The position numbers and the translations under genes are program-made. A model generated the notes under the pieces. That model made no database searches and was not told where the DNA came from. It saw only the letters and a program-made list of their open reading frames with translations. A stretch of 64,000 bases of DNA from Pristionchus mayeri (taxonomy: Eukaryota > Nematoda > Chromadorea > Rhabditida > Neodiplogasteridae): positions 9,052,001 through 9,116,000 of the forward strand of contig BTRK01000003.1 in the NCBI GenBank assembly GCA_036245805.1, written 5' to 3'. Position 1 is the stretch's first letter, and each line of letters opens with the position of its first letter. Of the stretch, positions 1-11,567 are shown in pieces.

Positions 1-1695
1 AGTCATATTCCATTTTTTTCGTAGATAATTCGCTGTTAGCCTTTGCGGTGCACTGTGAGAGTCTGACTATCTGAATTTTACATACTCGATCGGTTACAGA
101 GTGCGGAGAGAATCTGTATCGTTTCTCGAACAACAACATTACTTGTATGGACTGGAACCTTTGAATTACTTTTTTTTATCTCAGGAACACGATCAAAAGC
201 TGCTTCACACAGCTGTCGAGAAGCCAGCAACATATATTATAGCCCAAACTGCAGCGGCTGCATTGGTCGTGAGTTTGTACCTACTGATCTATAATCGTTT
301 CACCTGGATCTACTTCGATTATGATACTATACAACAACAATAACAACAACAGCGAAAACAACAACATGATTTATATGGACTGGAACGTTTCTCTATTTAT
401 AGGTATCTCTTTTCGTTTTTGTCCTTTTCTTCTTGAGATACAATCCCGAATCTCAATCCTTGGTGTTCCTCGGAATCGTCGTTCTTTGCGTAATTGTGGC
501 CCAGATCTCATTTCGATTCTGCTTGCACTTTGTGAGTACATTGTGTGTCATATAGAGAGGTGAAATTGTTGTTTCCAAGACAAAATGTTTGTCAGGCAAC
601 TTGAATACAACAAATATCTTTTCAAAAACACAAAAAAACGTTTTAGCAAATTTCATTGTGCCTTCTCACTGAAGTTTCAGATAATCAGTTCGAAATTATC
701 CCTCCATTAGGAATTTTTACTCTGTCAAAATGAGTAATGGGGAGTGAAACATATTGCAATAGTCGATTTCAGAATTAACTTCTCATTCTGCTTCAAGAAC
801 AATTCAAGAACTAATCACTCCAGCTATATTCAAACATAATCACTGATACAATGAATGTATTCGACTCCTTGTACTCCTTCCTACTCTATTATATTATCTG
901 CAATGCGAATAAATCATGTTTTGTATTTTGCTTGAAGAGGTTTATCGAGAGAGTTCTTTCAAAGGTTGTTGCCACGACTTCGGTTCGGTTGAATGTGAGA
1001 TTGGGAAGACTTGTGGGCCTGATAATATATCTTCTGGTTTCTTCCTTGTCTGTGCTGTCGACGTATCTCACGAATCTGTTTCCTCTTTTGGCGAATTCTG
1101 TTCTAAAAATTGGTATAGAATATTTTGAAGGAATTGACAACATAATGATGCCATTAAGTAGCCTTAACAAGTGTGGGTAAATGAGAAATGCTCACATCTG
1201 GTGGTGGTGGAGCAGAGAATGAGAACTTCGGCAATGTAAAAACAGATCTGAAAAAAATTTCTCGTCAATAATAATATTTCACCACAACAATGAATATTTG
1301 AACCTAACCTTGACATAATCAGCATTATTGACAATAGCGTAGACAGACGGAAAAGCCAGATCATTTTGATCATATATATTTTTGAATGCAAATAAACGTC
1401 TAAAAAAACAAAAATGCGTGGGAAAAGGAAGAGTGTACGCGCAGAAAAGTGTCAACATGATAGAATGATTGGGAGTGTCTTTTTCACTGGCGCACCTTTT
1501 CCGTTTCTTATCAAGACAGCGTAGTGTTTGTTCGTCATTTTCCCATTACGAAATATTTCGCAACAACACATTCCGTGCAAAAGAAACAGGTATTTCTCAT
1601 ACTGCAACTTTAAAATCGATTTGTGAGAATGAATAATATGATATGGTAGATATTCCTTAGTTCCCACTCTCACCAATCTCTTTAACAAAATCATT
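1..1695. other. No supported gene; intergenic DNA upstream of a LINE
   Basis: I see no open frame with recognisable motifs or a convincing splice structure here. Two imperfect copies of a roughly 35-bp segment containing TATGGACTGGAAC lie at about 131-165 and 357-391, next to a short CAA-rich tract at about 320-366. The overlapping frames at 850-1180 on both strands look like chance. The LINE open frame begins at 1696 with no 5' untranslated region or endonuclease region before it, so the truncation junction is close to 1690. Confidence 0.4.
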
Positions 1696-3015
1696 TTGGG
1701 TTCTATTCCTCTGGGATTTGGGGATTCTCGCACAATTCTTCTACCAAAATCTGGGGATCCAACTCTTACAAAAAACTACAGACCTATTAGTCTGCTTCCT
1801 GTTTTGCAGAAAGCGCTAACTGGGCTGCTCAACAAGAGGTATGGATCGGTACTGGATGGAAATAGAAGCTGGGAACAAATGGGATTCAGACGTGGTCATT
1901 CCACAGTTGACGCTATCCACACTCTAAAGTCTGTCATTGCTCACTGTGTCGACTATAGGCTGCCGATCTATCTGCTTTTTGTAGACATTTCGAAGGCCTT
2001 TGACAGTGTATACACGGAAGCGGTGTTCAAGGCGATAGAGTTAGAAGGGATTCCCTCGGAAGTCGTTTCTTTCCTCGCAAGCCTTTCCCAGGAAAGTAGA
2101 AATGTGGTGGTGGTTAATGGCAAGGAGGTCAACATAAAGGTGGGAAGGGGTGTGCGACAAGGTGATTGTTTGTCACCCAGGCTATTCACTGCGGTTCTAG
2201 ATATGGCACTCCGTCGGCTAAATTGGGCAAATAAGGGAGTAAGTATCAATGGTCGGTTTCTGTCCCATATTCTTTTTGCTGATGATGCCGTTCTCATTTC
2301 TCACGATGAACGACAGATTCAGACGATGGGAAGGGAATTAAAGCGTGTACTTGCTACAGTGGGATTGGGTCTCAATGGCGATAAAACTGTCGGAATGAGT
2401 TCCAAGCCTGATCCAAGGGATGTAAGAATAGGAGGAAAAGTAGTAAAATTGCAAGATAAGGTGGTCTACTTGGGAAGCGCAATCGCAGTCAGCGGAAATG
2501 ATGACTGTGAAATCACCCGACGCATTCAAGCTGGTTTTGGTGCTTTCCACAAACACCGCACTTTTCTTATCAACAAGGGTATTCCAATGGCACATAAACG
2601 TCGGCTTTTCAACGGCTGCATACTTCCCGCTGTGGTTTACGGTTGTGAATGTTGGGCGCTGACCAAAGCACAAATGAATCGATTATCGGTGGCTCAAAGA
2701 AAAATGGAACGTTGGATGGTTGGCTGTACTGTGCTCGATCATGTCTCTAATGAGAGGTTGCGAGATTCAACTAGAGTTCAGGACTTCGTTCGCACTGCTC
2801 AGAAAAGGAAATGGTTTTGGTTGCATAAGATCGCGAATGATGATTGCCGGAAGTGGAGCCGATCTGTGATCGAATGGATTCCGCGGAGAAAGAGGAGCCG
2901 CGGCCGCCCAATCACGAGATGGAGCGACTCTTTCCGCAAAGCAACAGGCCCAAATTTTCTCAATCAAGCACGAAGCTCTAACTGGAACACCATGCACATC
3001 AGAGCTCTCGCCTGA
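1696..3015 (+). CDS. Reverse transcriptase of a 5'-truncated RTE-type LINE
   Basis: This 439-codon open frame encodes the reverse transcriptase and C-terminal part of a non-LTR retrotransposon, which would copy element RNA into chromosomal DNA. Visible motifs in order are NYRPISLLPV near residue 27, FVDISKAFD near 95 (motif A with catalytic Asp), GVRQGDCLSPRLF near 153 (motif B), FADDAVLIS near 194 (motif C with the Asp pair) and VVYLGS further on. The C-terminal part carries YGCECWALT, RKMERWM and a GRPITRW segment, as in the RTE/BovB group. The N-terminal AP-like endonuclease is absent, so this is a 5'-truncated insertion. Just after the stop, at about 3044-3068, the unit TAAAATCG repeats about three times, consistent with the short tandem 3' tails of RTE elements. 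The catalytic core is intact, but the copy cannot mobilise itself without an endonuclease. Confidence 0.9.
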   Translation: MGSIPLGFGDSRTILLPKSGDPTLTKNYRPISLLPVLQKALTGLLNKRYGSVLDGNRSWEQMGFRRGHSTVDAIHTLKSVIAHCVDYRLPIYLLFVDISKAFDSVYTEAVFKAIELEGIPSEVVSFLASLSQESRNVVVVNGKEVNIKVGRGVRQGDCLSPRLFTAVLDMALRRLNWANKGVSINGRFLSHILFADDAVLISHDERQIQTMGRELKRVLATVGLGLNGDKTVGMSSKPDPRDVRIGGKVVKLQDKVVYLGSAIAVSGNDDCEITRRIQAGFGAFHKHRTFLINKGIPMAHKRRLFNGCILPAVVYGCECWALTKAQMNRLSVAQRKMERWMVGCTVLDHVSNERLRDSTRVQDFVRTAQKRKWFWLHKIANDDCRKWSRSVIEWIPRRKRSRGRPITRWSDSFRKATGPNFLNQARSSNWNTMHIRALA

Positions 3016-3224
3016 TCTCCCGAGAATCTAATGACCTCTAGATAAAATCGTAAAATCGTAAAATCGGTAGATATTTAGCGGTAAGTTACGTATGCTTATT
3101 TTTTCTGTGTTCTAATTAGAGGAAGAAATCAATCTATCATATGCAGCAAACTTCGGCAATGCATTAGTGTGCAGTAATATTGGCTTCGCGAGAAAATGCT
3201 CTCTTCATTTTGAGTTATCTCTCA

Positions 3225-3500
3225 TCAGTCGGTGTGGGTGGCGCAGTGGTGTGAGGCGCCGCTCGCCATACAAGGGCACTGAGTTCGATCCCCCGCCTGG
3301 GCAGGCCAAGCCTACTAATTTACCTCCGGGGTCGGTAAATTAGTAGTGACCTCGGTCGCGAAAGGTAACGTTCCCCAGAAGCACTTTGGACATCAGGGTT
3401 GTGTAGTCCTAGGAGTAGTCGGCCTCACAGCACTACACCACCTAGAGTAGTGTAAAATCGCTTGATGTGGCTGCACCTTTACCTTTTTTTACCTTTGCCA
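3225..3500 (+). mobile_element. tRNA-derived SINE
   Basis: The head has a good RNA polymerase III A box (TGGCGCAGTGG, about 3239-3249) and, about 46 bp downstream, a B box (GAGTTCGATCC, about 3283), the spacing found in tRNA genes. It does not fold as a full tRNA and continues into a roughly 200-bp unrelated body that ends in a T-rich tail near 3480-3500. This is the standard head-body-tail layout of a tRNA-derived SINE. It inserted just downstream of the LINE tail; whether that LINE could have supplied its reverse transcriptase is unknown. Confidence 0.7.
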
Positions 3501-4152
3501 TCAGTCAGAACAGAGCGAGAGTATGTGCAGAATGAGGAGACCATTGCGCACTGTGCAGCTCTAATGTGCAATCAAAAAAGCTTCACTTGTAAGAGTGATA
3601 AACAACAAGGAAGTTGCGAGCAGCGTTATCATCTCTAGTATCGTGCGATGTTGTGGAGCAATGTTCGGAATGTTTATATTCCACACACTCTCTCGCGCAC
3701 TCTGAGTGACAAGAGAACACATGAAAAGAAGAGAGTCTTGCGATGACTTTGACTGAACGGTTGCAAAAGCGACAATTCTCTCGCATTACAAGTACTTCTG
3801 ACAATCGGGTTGGCTGAGTCATACAACATGATGTCAAGGAATATAATCAGTTATTAGCCCAACATCGGGCATTCGAACCTACATGAAAGTAAAATAAGTG
3901 TTCAGTTAAAGGGTTAAATCTTCCTTGAACTTCGCTGTGAGATACAAGGACGATTTTGTAGAACATCATACCAGGACGCACTATTCAAATATAGTTTTAG
4001 CTATGGCAGCAAAGATCTAGGTCTAGTGGCGATAAGGAATGGAGGGTGCTACGCACGGGACTCCATGGATTTTGCATACTCTCTCACGGGTCAGAAGGGC
4101 CAGAGATCATACAAAATGTAGAGAAACATGCTTGAGAAGTCGCTCCAAACGA
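3501..4152. other. No gene seen; contains one short palindromic repeat
   Basis: No coding region is supported. At about 3675-3735 there is a degenerate copy of the dispersed CTCTCTCGC palindromic motif described under 18090-23540. The rest shows no recognisable structure. Confidence 0.4.
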
Positions 4153-4405
4153 TTAAAGGAGGAGTAAACTTAAAATTCAATTTTTGAAGCTTTGATATTC
4201 ACGGACTAGATCTCCCCAACGATACGAAGCTCCGAAATTCTCACATTGATATTTCCATTCCGAACAGAGTTATAGCTAGTTGGATGAGAGCCAGATCAGG
4301 GAAAGCTCAGGGAAGGGGGTGAGATAGCACGCGAATTGAAGAGAGTGCGGCCCTAGGTGAAACATATTCCAACCGGACGCGCGTTTGCATTTACTCCTCC
4401 TTTAA
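4153..4405. mobile_element. TTAA-bounded MITE (about 250 bp)
   Basis: The element begins TTAAAGGAGGAGTAAA and ends with the inverted sequence TTTACTCCTCCTTTAA, giving terminal inverted repeats of about 16 bp with TTAA at each tip. No coding capacity is seen. A partial, inverted relative lies at 37458-37600. TTAA ends suggest mobilisation by a piggyBac-like transposase; that is an inference from the target site alone. Confidence 0.75.
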
Positions 4406-5985
4406 CACGGGTCTCCTGAAAAAGTGTACGAACGCTGGCTACTAGAAATATTTTGCATGACCGATTTTCAATTAACTTGGTTGATGGACACCATTGGGGG
4501 TCAGAAGAAGATCAATCAACTGATTTTGGTGAAATCTGCACATTATCGATTTTTGTGATCTACTGCGATAAATTGACGTATTTCAGCCAATTTTGATCGT
4601 ACAGAGAACTTTTTTTTGCATTTTGCTCAAAATCGAGAGATCTATAACTTTCTCAACGTAGGACCAACGGCCAAATCAAGTCTTCATAGTGAAAATTGCG
4701 AAAAACTGAATTTCGTGATAAGAATATCGATTTTTTGGCTTCTCATACCAAAAACACCATCGTTTTTATTCTTGATATTGAATATCCATACAAAATAAGG
4801 GGGTGTCTATGTTGACCATTTTTCATATCTCTGTCCTTTGACTATCGATTTACTATGGGGTATTCTCGACTTTTCTCGATTTCGTTGTTTGTTCATATTT
4901 CGGTTCAACGTGGTCGTGCAGTCCGAAAAATGAAATCGATAGCTCTCAGCAAGCTCTATCAATTCATTTCAGATCTTCCGATCGCTACGACTCTTCGTTT
5001 TTAAGTTATTTGATGAAAACTGTCTGAAACTGGTAAAATTGAGATATTTCAGCTACAAATTTCGCATGAGAAGCCTTTTCTCTCTGGATTTGAATCTTAA
5101 CAATGTTTTTTGACATGTTTTTTAAACACAATCACGTTTCAAGATATTACCATGGGGAGAAACTATCACACCTCCATTTTGGAATAAATAAGATAATTGG
5201 AGAAGAGAATAGCATGAATTTGAGCGGAAATGAAATGAAAAATGATTAACAATGTTTAAAAACATTGTTAAGATTCAAATCCAGAGAGAAAACTCTTCTT
5301 ATGCGAAATTTGTAGCTGAAATATCTCAATTTTACCAGTTTCAGACAGTTTTCATCAAATAAAAACGAAGAGTCGTAGCGATTGGAAGATCTAAAATGAA
5401 TTAATAGAGCTTGTTGAGAGCTATCGATTGCTTTTTTTGACTGCACGATTGGACCACGTTGAACCGAAATATGAACAAATAACGAAATCTTTAAAAAAAT
5501 AACCGTCGAGAAAAGTCGAGCATCCCCCATAGTAAATCGATAGTCAAATGACAGAGATATGAAAAATGGTCAACATAGACACCCCCTTATTTTGTATGGA
5601 TATTCAATATCAAGAATAAAAACGATTGTGTTTTTGGTATACGAAGCCAAAAAATCGATATTCTCATAACGAAATTCGGTTTTCGCAATTTTCACTACGA
5701 AGACTTGATTTGGCCATTGGTCCTACGTTGAGAAAGTTGTAGATCTCTCAATTTTGAGCAAAAAAAAAGTTCTCTGCACGATCAAAATTGGCTGAAATAC
5801 GTCAATTTATCGCAGTAGATCACAAAAATCGATAATGTACAGATTTTCCAAAATCAGTTGATTGATCCTCTTTTGACCCCCAATGGTGTCCATCAACCAA
5901 GTTTAATCGAAATCTGAGATACAAAATATTTCCTAGTAGCCAAACAAACCACTTTTCCTACACTTTTACAGGAGACCCGTGTTAA
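4402..5985. mobile_element. Large TTAA-bounded fold-back element (1.6 kb)
   Basis: The two halves (about 4402-5110 and 5255-5985) are near-perfect reverse complements. The tips are TTAACACGGGTCTCCTG and its inverse. The left TTAA is the same four bases that end the preceding MITE, so this element appears to have inserted at the MITE's own TTAA tip. The spacer of about 140 bp has no coding potential. Short open frames in the arms are mirror copies of each other and are not genes. The tip resembles that of the fold-back element at 62203-63861. Confidence 0.8.
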
Positions 5986-6179
5986 TGGAGTGGGCGTATT
6001 GGCAGATGCCAAACTATAAACCTGTTGTGATTACTGATGAATGCAGATATAGGCAGGTATAAAGCGCGTAAATTTCAGAAGAATTGCATACAACGACATT
6101 CATTGTTCTGAAATTTACCCTTCTGAAAAATATCCTTATCACATTGCAACAGCTTTTTAGATCTAGTTCGACTTCTCAA

Positions 6180-8380
6180 ATGATGTTATCGTTGCTCCTG
6201 GCGCTATTTTGGCTGAGGTATAGTTTGCAGCATCGCAGCATCTGTGGATGAACCTTCGTCGGCTTCAAATCCTGGTGTTCATACTATTGATTATTCCTTA
6301 CAATGTGATCATTTGCAGATTTGGATGGATATGTGTGTCCGGTTGGTTTCGATCTGGTCCGAGATGGGCAATGCCGTGGACCAGCGCAATTGAACGTGGC
6401 ACTTTTGACACCCCAGGTGATTGCGATTGAACAGTAATACCTGCGTCATGTATACTCTCCTGTGCATAGTACAAGATTCACACTCTTCGATATTTCATAC
6501 GATATGAAGATGGCTTTTCAGATAACTACCACATTCGTGCAGCAATGCAAGGCTATCAACTCATCACCCGTTATCATCAAAAATGCTGAGGTGATTCATC
6601 CACAGATTGGATCAAAAAATGAGTTTTCCAGCAAAACTCATACTGGGCATCACGTGCACGTACTAATTCTACTGATCCCAGTATATATATCTTGCATTGG
6701 GTATGAAATGGAGTGAATATTGTAATGAGAGACAGACATTGCAGGAATACAATGCAATACAAATACCAAAAAGTGGGAATGAGTGGATGGGACGGCGATT
6801 ACTTTTAAACCTTGGAGTTATCCAAACGGTGAGTACTGTAAATGTAGCGACGCAGCATATCTTGCATTTAGCTCTCGATCAACCATGCAAAACTGGATGG
6901 TTTTTCGACATTCACCAAGATGCAGGATGGGGATACGGTGAGTAATCGATTTTGTATTTTTTTTTATTTTAAGGAACTAATTATTATACTAGGCTCTAAC
7001 TCAACAATATACTACAATATCGATATGTACTGCACCACAACTATCAGTAAAGTTGATCTGTACAATGGCAATTGCGCTAGCTATGGCCAATCGACGACGT
7101 GCTATGAGGTGTGATGCATTCCCAAATATACAGAAATAATGCATTCCCAAATATTCAGAAATAATCATATTCTTAAAATAATGAAATCGTGTATACAGGT
7201 ATCGAAATCCGAGGCAATTGTGTCGGATGCTGAAACTGCGTGCCAAACTATAGGAGGAAATGTGGCATCGATTCACAGTTCACAGGTTTATCTTTTCAAG
7301 AGCATATAGTCTGGTTTATTGAAATAAAATCAAAAACTGCGTCAGGAGAATACATTCATCAGACGGCTGGCCGTGTCCGCTGGTCTCACCAATGGGCTGC
7401 TATTAGGGGCACATGTAACCGGAAACTACAACGAGTTCGGGTGGCTTGATGGCTCCCAGTGGAACTACTCGAATTTCGCCACTGGTATGCCAGTTTATTC
7501 TATTGATACTTTGAAATTTGCATGATTTAGGGTTCCCGGCGAACGGCTTTGGAGGATGCGTTGTCATGGACACGCATGATACGAACGGGCAGTGGGTGAA
7601 CTCAGACTGCTGGACAAAAATGCCATACGCATGCTCAATTCAAGGTATGTGATAACGAAAAATGACAGCAAAGAAAGTTGAAATTTTCAAGACAGTATTT
7701 AGATCAGTAATAAAACCTCAATATACAACATTGCAGTCCAATCAAACTGCCTCGGCCCCAATGTTAAGGAGGGCGATCTGGTTAGTATTATCGTCACAAG
7801 GTTGTTAATTTCGAAGAATCAATTCCAGATTGGATCTCCCGGGTTTCCTGTCGATGGTTCGGTTGCGTGCGACTATTTTCTCAAAGTCGCAGATGGAAAG
7901 AAGGTGAAGATTGAGGTTCAGTGATGATATGCATTCTCGGACCCTCTTAATTTCACATACACTCTCTTGAAATCCATTGACCATGTTTCATCGTGTCGCT
8001 TTCTCGGGTTTAGGTGATTCTGCTCGAAGCGAATGGCTGCTGTGATCGTCTCATTATCTACGAGGGATCATTCGGAGATTCAGTGGTCGCAGAGTAGGTT
8101 TACAATGATTCGAAAGACATCATTCTTCATTATGCGTGCACACTGTCCAATCAGTCAGTTGAGAGAGCACGCACAATCAAGAGATTCCTTGTTTCCAATG
8201 CCTCCTCGATGGCCAATTTCACGTTTCTTGATAATATGAACATTCAGTCTGACCGGTGCACTGCATGGAGCGATTTATCGCACGAAGTCATCGAATATCA
8301 TGCGAGTCTCGTGGAAACCGCAGGGAGGAGTGAATGTCAGGGGTGCACTGGCAAACTGGAAGTTGATATTTTCAGTTTAA
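6180..8380 (+). CDS. Secreted C-type lectin/CUB protein gene (CLECT-CLECT-CUB), possibly inactivated
   Basis: Thirteen exons follow each other in phase from homology: 6319-6416, 6522-6590, 6632-6700, 6745-6828, 6872-6937, 6993-7108, 7199-7285, 7346-7484, 7531-7644, 7737-7780, 7829-7915, 8014-8093 and 8248-8380 (TAA). They encode a CPVGFDLV...CRG leader typical of nematode lectins, a first CLECT (PVIIKNAEQNSYW, WSYPN, DQPCKTGW), a second CLECT (GGNVASIHSS, GWLDGSQWNYSNF, NGFGGCVVMD, PYACSIQ) and a C-terminal CUB domain (GSPGFPVDG, CCDRLIIYEG, VSWKPQGGVNVRG). Such proteins are secreted and often immune- or gut-expressed. Exon 1 is probably the signal-peptide exon starting at ATG 6180 (MMLSLLLALFWL), but its phase does not match exon 2. 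Two further problems lie in CLECT 1: TGA at 6780-6782 where the lectin core expects Trp, and exon 6632-6700 is two bases out of phase, next to a TA run. A donor at 6681 would restore phase but drop a core strand. Either this is a young pseudogene or the sequence has errors. Confidence 0.8.
7112..7165. repeat. Short tandem duplication in a lectin-gene intron
   Basis: A 27-28-bp unit beginning GCATTCCCAAATAT occurs twice in direct tandem inside the intron between exons 6993-7108 and 7199-7285. It is not coding. Confidence 0.7.
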
Positions 8381-8516
8381 ATTCCGAGCGGTGTAGTTGT
8401 GTCTCCAGCATTTGCTCTTAGATGTTGACTATTTGAAGGTGCTTGGAGCGTGAATGAGTGTACAAATGAAACAAAAGAAGCGCGCGAAATGACTCATCAG
8501 TCGAACAGAATGGGGC

Positions 8517-8640
8517 ACTCTCTCCCCCCTCTCTCCCCTCTCTCCCCCTCTCTCTTCTCTCTCCCCATCTCTCCCCTCTCCCCCCCCTCTCTCCCCTCTC
8601 TCCCCCTCTCTCCCCTCTCTCCCCTCTCTCCCCCTCTCTT
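8517..8640. repeat. CT/C-rich low-complexity tract
   Basis: About 120 bp of CTCTCCC-type repeats lie just downstream of the lectin gene. Long open frames on both strands here are products of the repeat, not genes. Confidence 0.9.
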
Positions 8641-10654
8641 CATTTGTGCAAGGGTACTTCGCGCGTCCAATTTGCCAGAGCTATTTGAATGCGTCTCATA
8701 CGCCATTAATTGCAACCCGACGGCAACCCTCTGGCCTATTTATTCCGCTTTAAAGAGGGAAGAGAAAAAGATGTGTCAGGTATGACTCATATATACTCAT
8801 GATGTGCGGTTCATTTTCTTTTAGCGGAATAATGAAGATAGTATCAACATTCATTATTATAGCACTGAGCTGTCGTGAAATGTGTAGAACAGAAAAAGAA
8901 AAATGTGTCTCAGATACGTGAGAAATTATATGAAATAGCGTTATCACGTTTCATTGCAGGGGCTGCACGAAACATGCATGAATGGAGATGATAACAGCGA
9001 GATTATCTCGAAGTTGGAAGAACTGATCGATCTAAGCGAGAGGTTGGAATATTATAATTGCACATTTCATTCGTTGATCATATTTAGTATGTCGCCAAAA
9101 TCTAGTCGATATTCGGTGTGTTTCGGACTATCTATTAAGCAGCCATTAGATCACATGGAAGGCATAGAGTCTTCGAAAACTGTGGATGTCTCGTTTTTAG
9201 ACATCTACAGTTTTGGGAAACTCCATGCCGTGGATCACCCATGTCTGCACTCTAATCATTCCCGATGAATTAATGATTCTGTCATCGCCTTTTCATTAAC
9301 CACACACCCTCGCCTATCCAGCGGTATAGAGAGTGTGGGAAATGAAGATACGGTGGCCTGAATTGTGAAGAATAATTCTAATATTTTTTAGATCACTCTA
9401 TCTATGCAGCCCTCCAGCCCCAGCTTGAGAATCAGCGTTGTTTTGTTGCTAATAATGCCAGCAACATTCGATCCACGAGTCGCTCGCGTGAACGTGTAGA
9501 GATGCGATCACTGATCCCTCTTCGAGAGCACTCTCTCACACTGCCTATCTAGAATGTCACGAATCTCATTTCGCTGAGCTTGTTTCAGTCTTTACATGTA
9601 TCGATAACAAGAACACTAGTGAGCTGATTGTTTTAATCTAAATGACATACAATATGAATGGATACAATAAATGTGGCATTACAAGAAATCGGATTCCTCT
9701 AGATCAGAAATCGATTGATGTGGTGGTTTATATCCCGAGATTGGGGTCGAATCAGGCTGCATCGATCGGGCGGCACATATTGCGCTACTTTTAATTACGC
9801 TCCCGATCTTACTTTTAATTTTCCACGATTTGGTAGTGGAATGACTAAAAATTCTGAAGACTTTTTGAAACCCTTAAGGCGTCGGAAAGGGAGCAAGAAT
9901 ATTTATTAGACCAACGATCAAACGTGAATAAAACTAGTAAAATTGAGAGAAAAGGTGTCCAGAAGAGCAACAAGAGAGCAAAATAAATTTTGAAAGCGAG
10001 AAACTTGGAAAGGAAAACAAGAGTATAATGAAGAGGGCCAGAGAGGAATCGATGACCTGTCCAGAGAAAGATCAGCTATTCACTGATCTACCTTCACTTT
10101 TATAAAAAATAACTCTCTTCATTGGGCTACTCTCGTCAGTTTTTTTTGCAGAATGGTCTTCAAAATCGTAGTCTATCGAATGCGAAATAATGTTTACTGT
10201 TGAGAACACGTCTAAATTATGCGGCAGAAAGGAGGAACGGAGTACGGTAGTAAACGAAATGGTAGACTTCCGCATCGGATAAAGGAAAGAATGGTCCTGT
10301 AATGGTTGACAAGTATTGCTGTAATGAATCAAAAATCATCGTGTCAAGATCAAAATAATAAATATTTACGGACAGAAGTAGTGCACAATTCACTAGTGAT
10401 GAGTGCAACATGTAAAATGCTTATAACACCGAAGTTTTGCAAGCCGTCTCCGATCGAAGTTCTAACTTGGTCCACATTGCTTTTTTGGTAATACCCACGG
10501 GTTAAGGGACGAATCGGACAATATTCCTAGCTTGGAATTAGGATTTTGGGATTGTCTTATAAACCATGTACCTTAGGTTGGGATGATCGAGTTCAAAGGA
10601 GCCGAATGGGGGGACGATTCGATCTTGTATTACTCAGTATTCCGTCGACCGCTG
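8641..10654. other. No supported gene
   Basis: Short open frames here lack motifs, splice context and any family resemblance. A palindromic CTCTC-type motif is present around 9520-9560. Nothing else stands out. Confidence 0.4.
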
Positions 10655-10820
10655 TTCCCCTTCTCATTGGGTTGTTCTTGACCATCTGATGGGTCCACAG
10701 TCGAATCCTTATTTTTCTCTGGATAATGAGCATGCGGTCTCTAGAATCAGCGGATACGGGACCTTTGCTGCTCCGACGCGTGCAGAGAGCACGAGCCCTA
10801 GCTAGGAGATCCCTTTCCAT
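10655..10820 (+). repeat. Diverged copy of the 5S/SL array spacer
   Basis: This stretch aligns by eye with 23805-23965 inside the 5S/SL array. Both contain the block CTCTAGAATCAGCGGA followed by a GGGCCTTT-like run, a CGCGTGCAGAGAG block and a CTCCCTTTCC-like end, in the same order. It is a dispersed relative of the array spacer, not a gene. Confidence 0.6.
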
Positions 10821-10934
10821 TTCTCTTCATATTTGTCCATAGGCGATATCGCACTATTTTTCAAATGTTTTCTTAGAAACATATGATATGATATAGTTAT
10901 GTTTCATGTTGAGTTTAACCTACTTTTCGCTGCT

Positions 10935-11015
10935 GAAATTTTGATATTGCGGAGATTCACTTGGTATCAAACAAAACAAATTTTGATATTGCGGAGATTC
11001 ACTTGGTATCAAACC
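10935..11015. repeat. Direct repeat of 37 bp
   Basis: A 37-bp sequence containing TTGATATTGCGGAGATTCAC occurs twice, separated by 7 bp. No function is apparent. Confidence 0.8.
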
Positions 11016-11567
11016 ACTCTTTGATAAATAATGTTGCGACTTTTTTCACAAAAAAATGAAATCTCCACTAAAACACCGTCATATTTTTATCAAGATACAT
11101 AATTGCACTCTCGAATAATCGTGAATAATCTGAGAACATGCAATCTGATTCGGAATGGGACTTCTGTATTTACATGGGATTGAAAATACAAATTGATTTT
11201 AATTGAAAATCGAATTTCGTAAATAATTATGGATGTAAATGAGCACCGCGTCCACACTAACTGTGATACTCGTCTAGGATGAAGAGAGATTGGGATGGGA
11301 TAGAGGGACTCGATGGGGGGAATCAATCGGTATTCTGTACATACCGTAATACACAGGGGAGGAGCGATGAGTAAAGGCATCAGGGAACAAGTATACTGTA
11401 ATAAACGGGGGCAGAACGTCGTCTCTGCTTCGGGAACCGGCAGGTCCAATTGATCGGGATACTGTAGGTTGTCGCGGGGCGGGTCCGGAGGGAGGCGGAG
11501 TCGGAAAGGGGCGGGGCCGGAAAGGGGCGGGGCCTCAGATGGAGTGACGACGCCTGCGACGGCCTAG

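Noticed and set aside
3225..3500. A functional tRNA gene
   Set aside because: A and B boxes are present, but the sequence does not close into a cloverleaf and continues into a SINE body.
8450..8785. Ser/Pro/Leu-rich protein
   Set aside because: Encoded by the CT-rich low-complexity tract; the opposite strand is open too.
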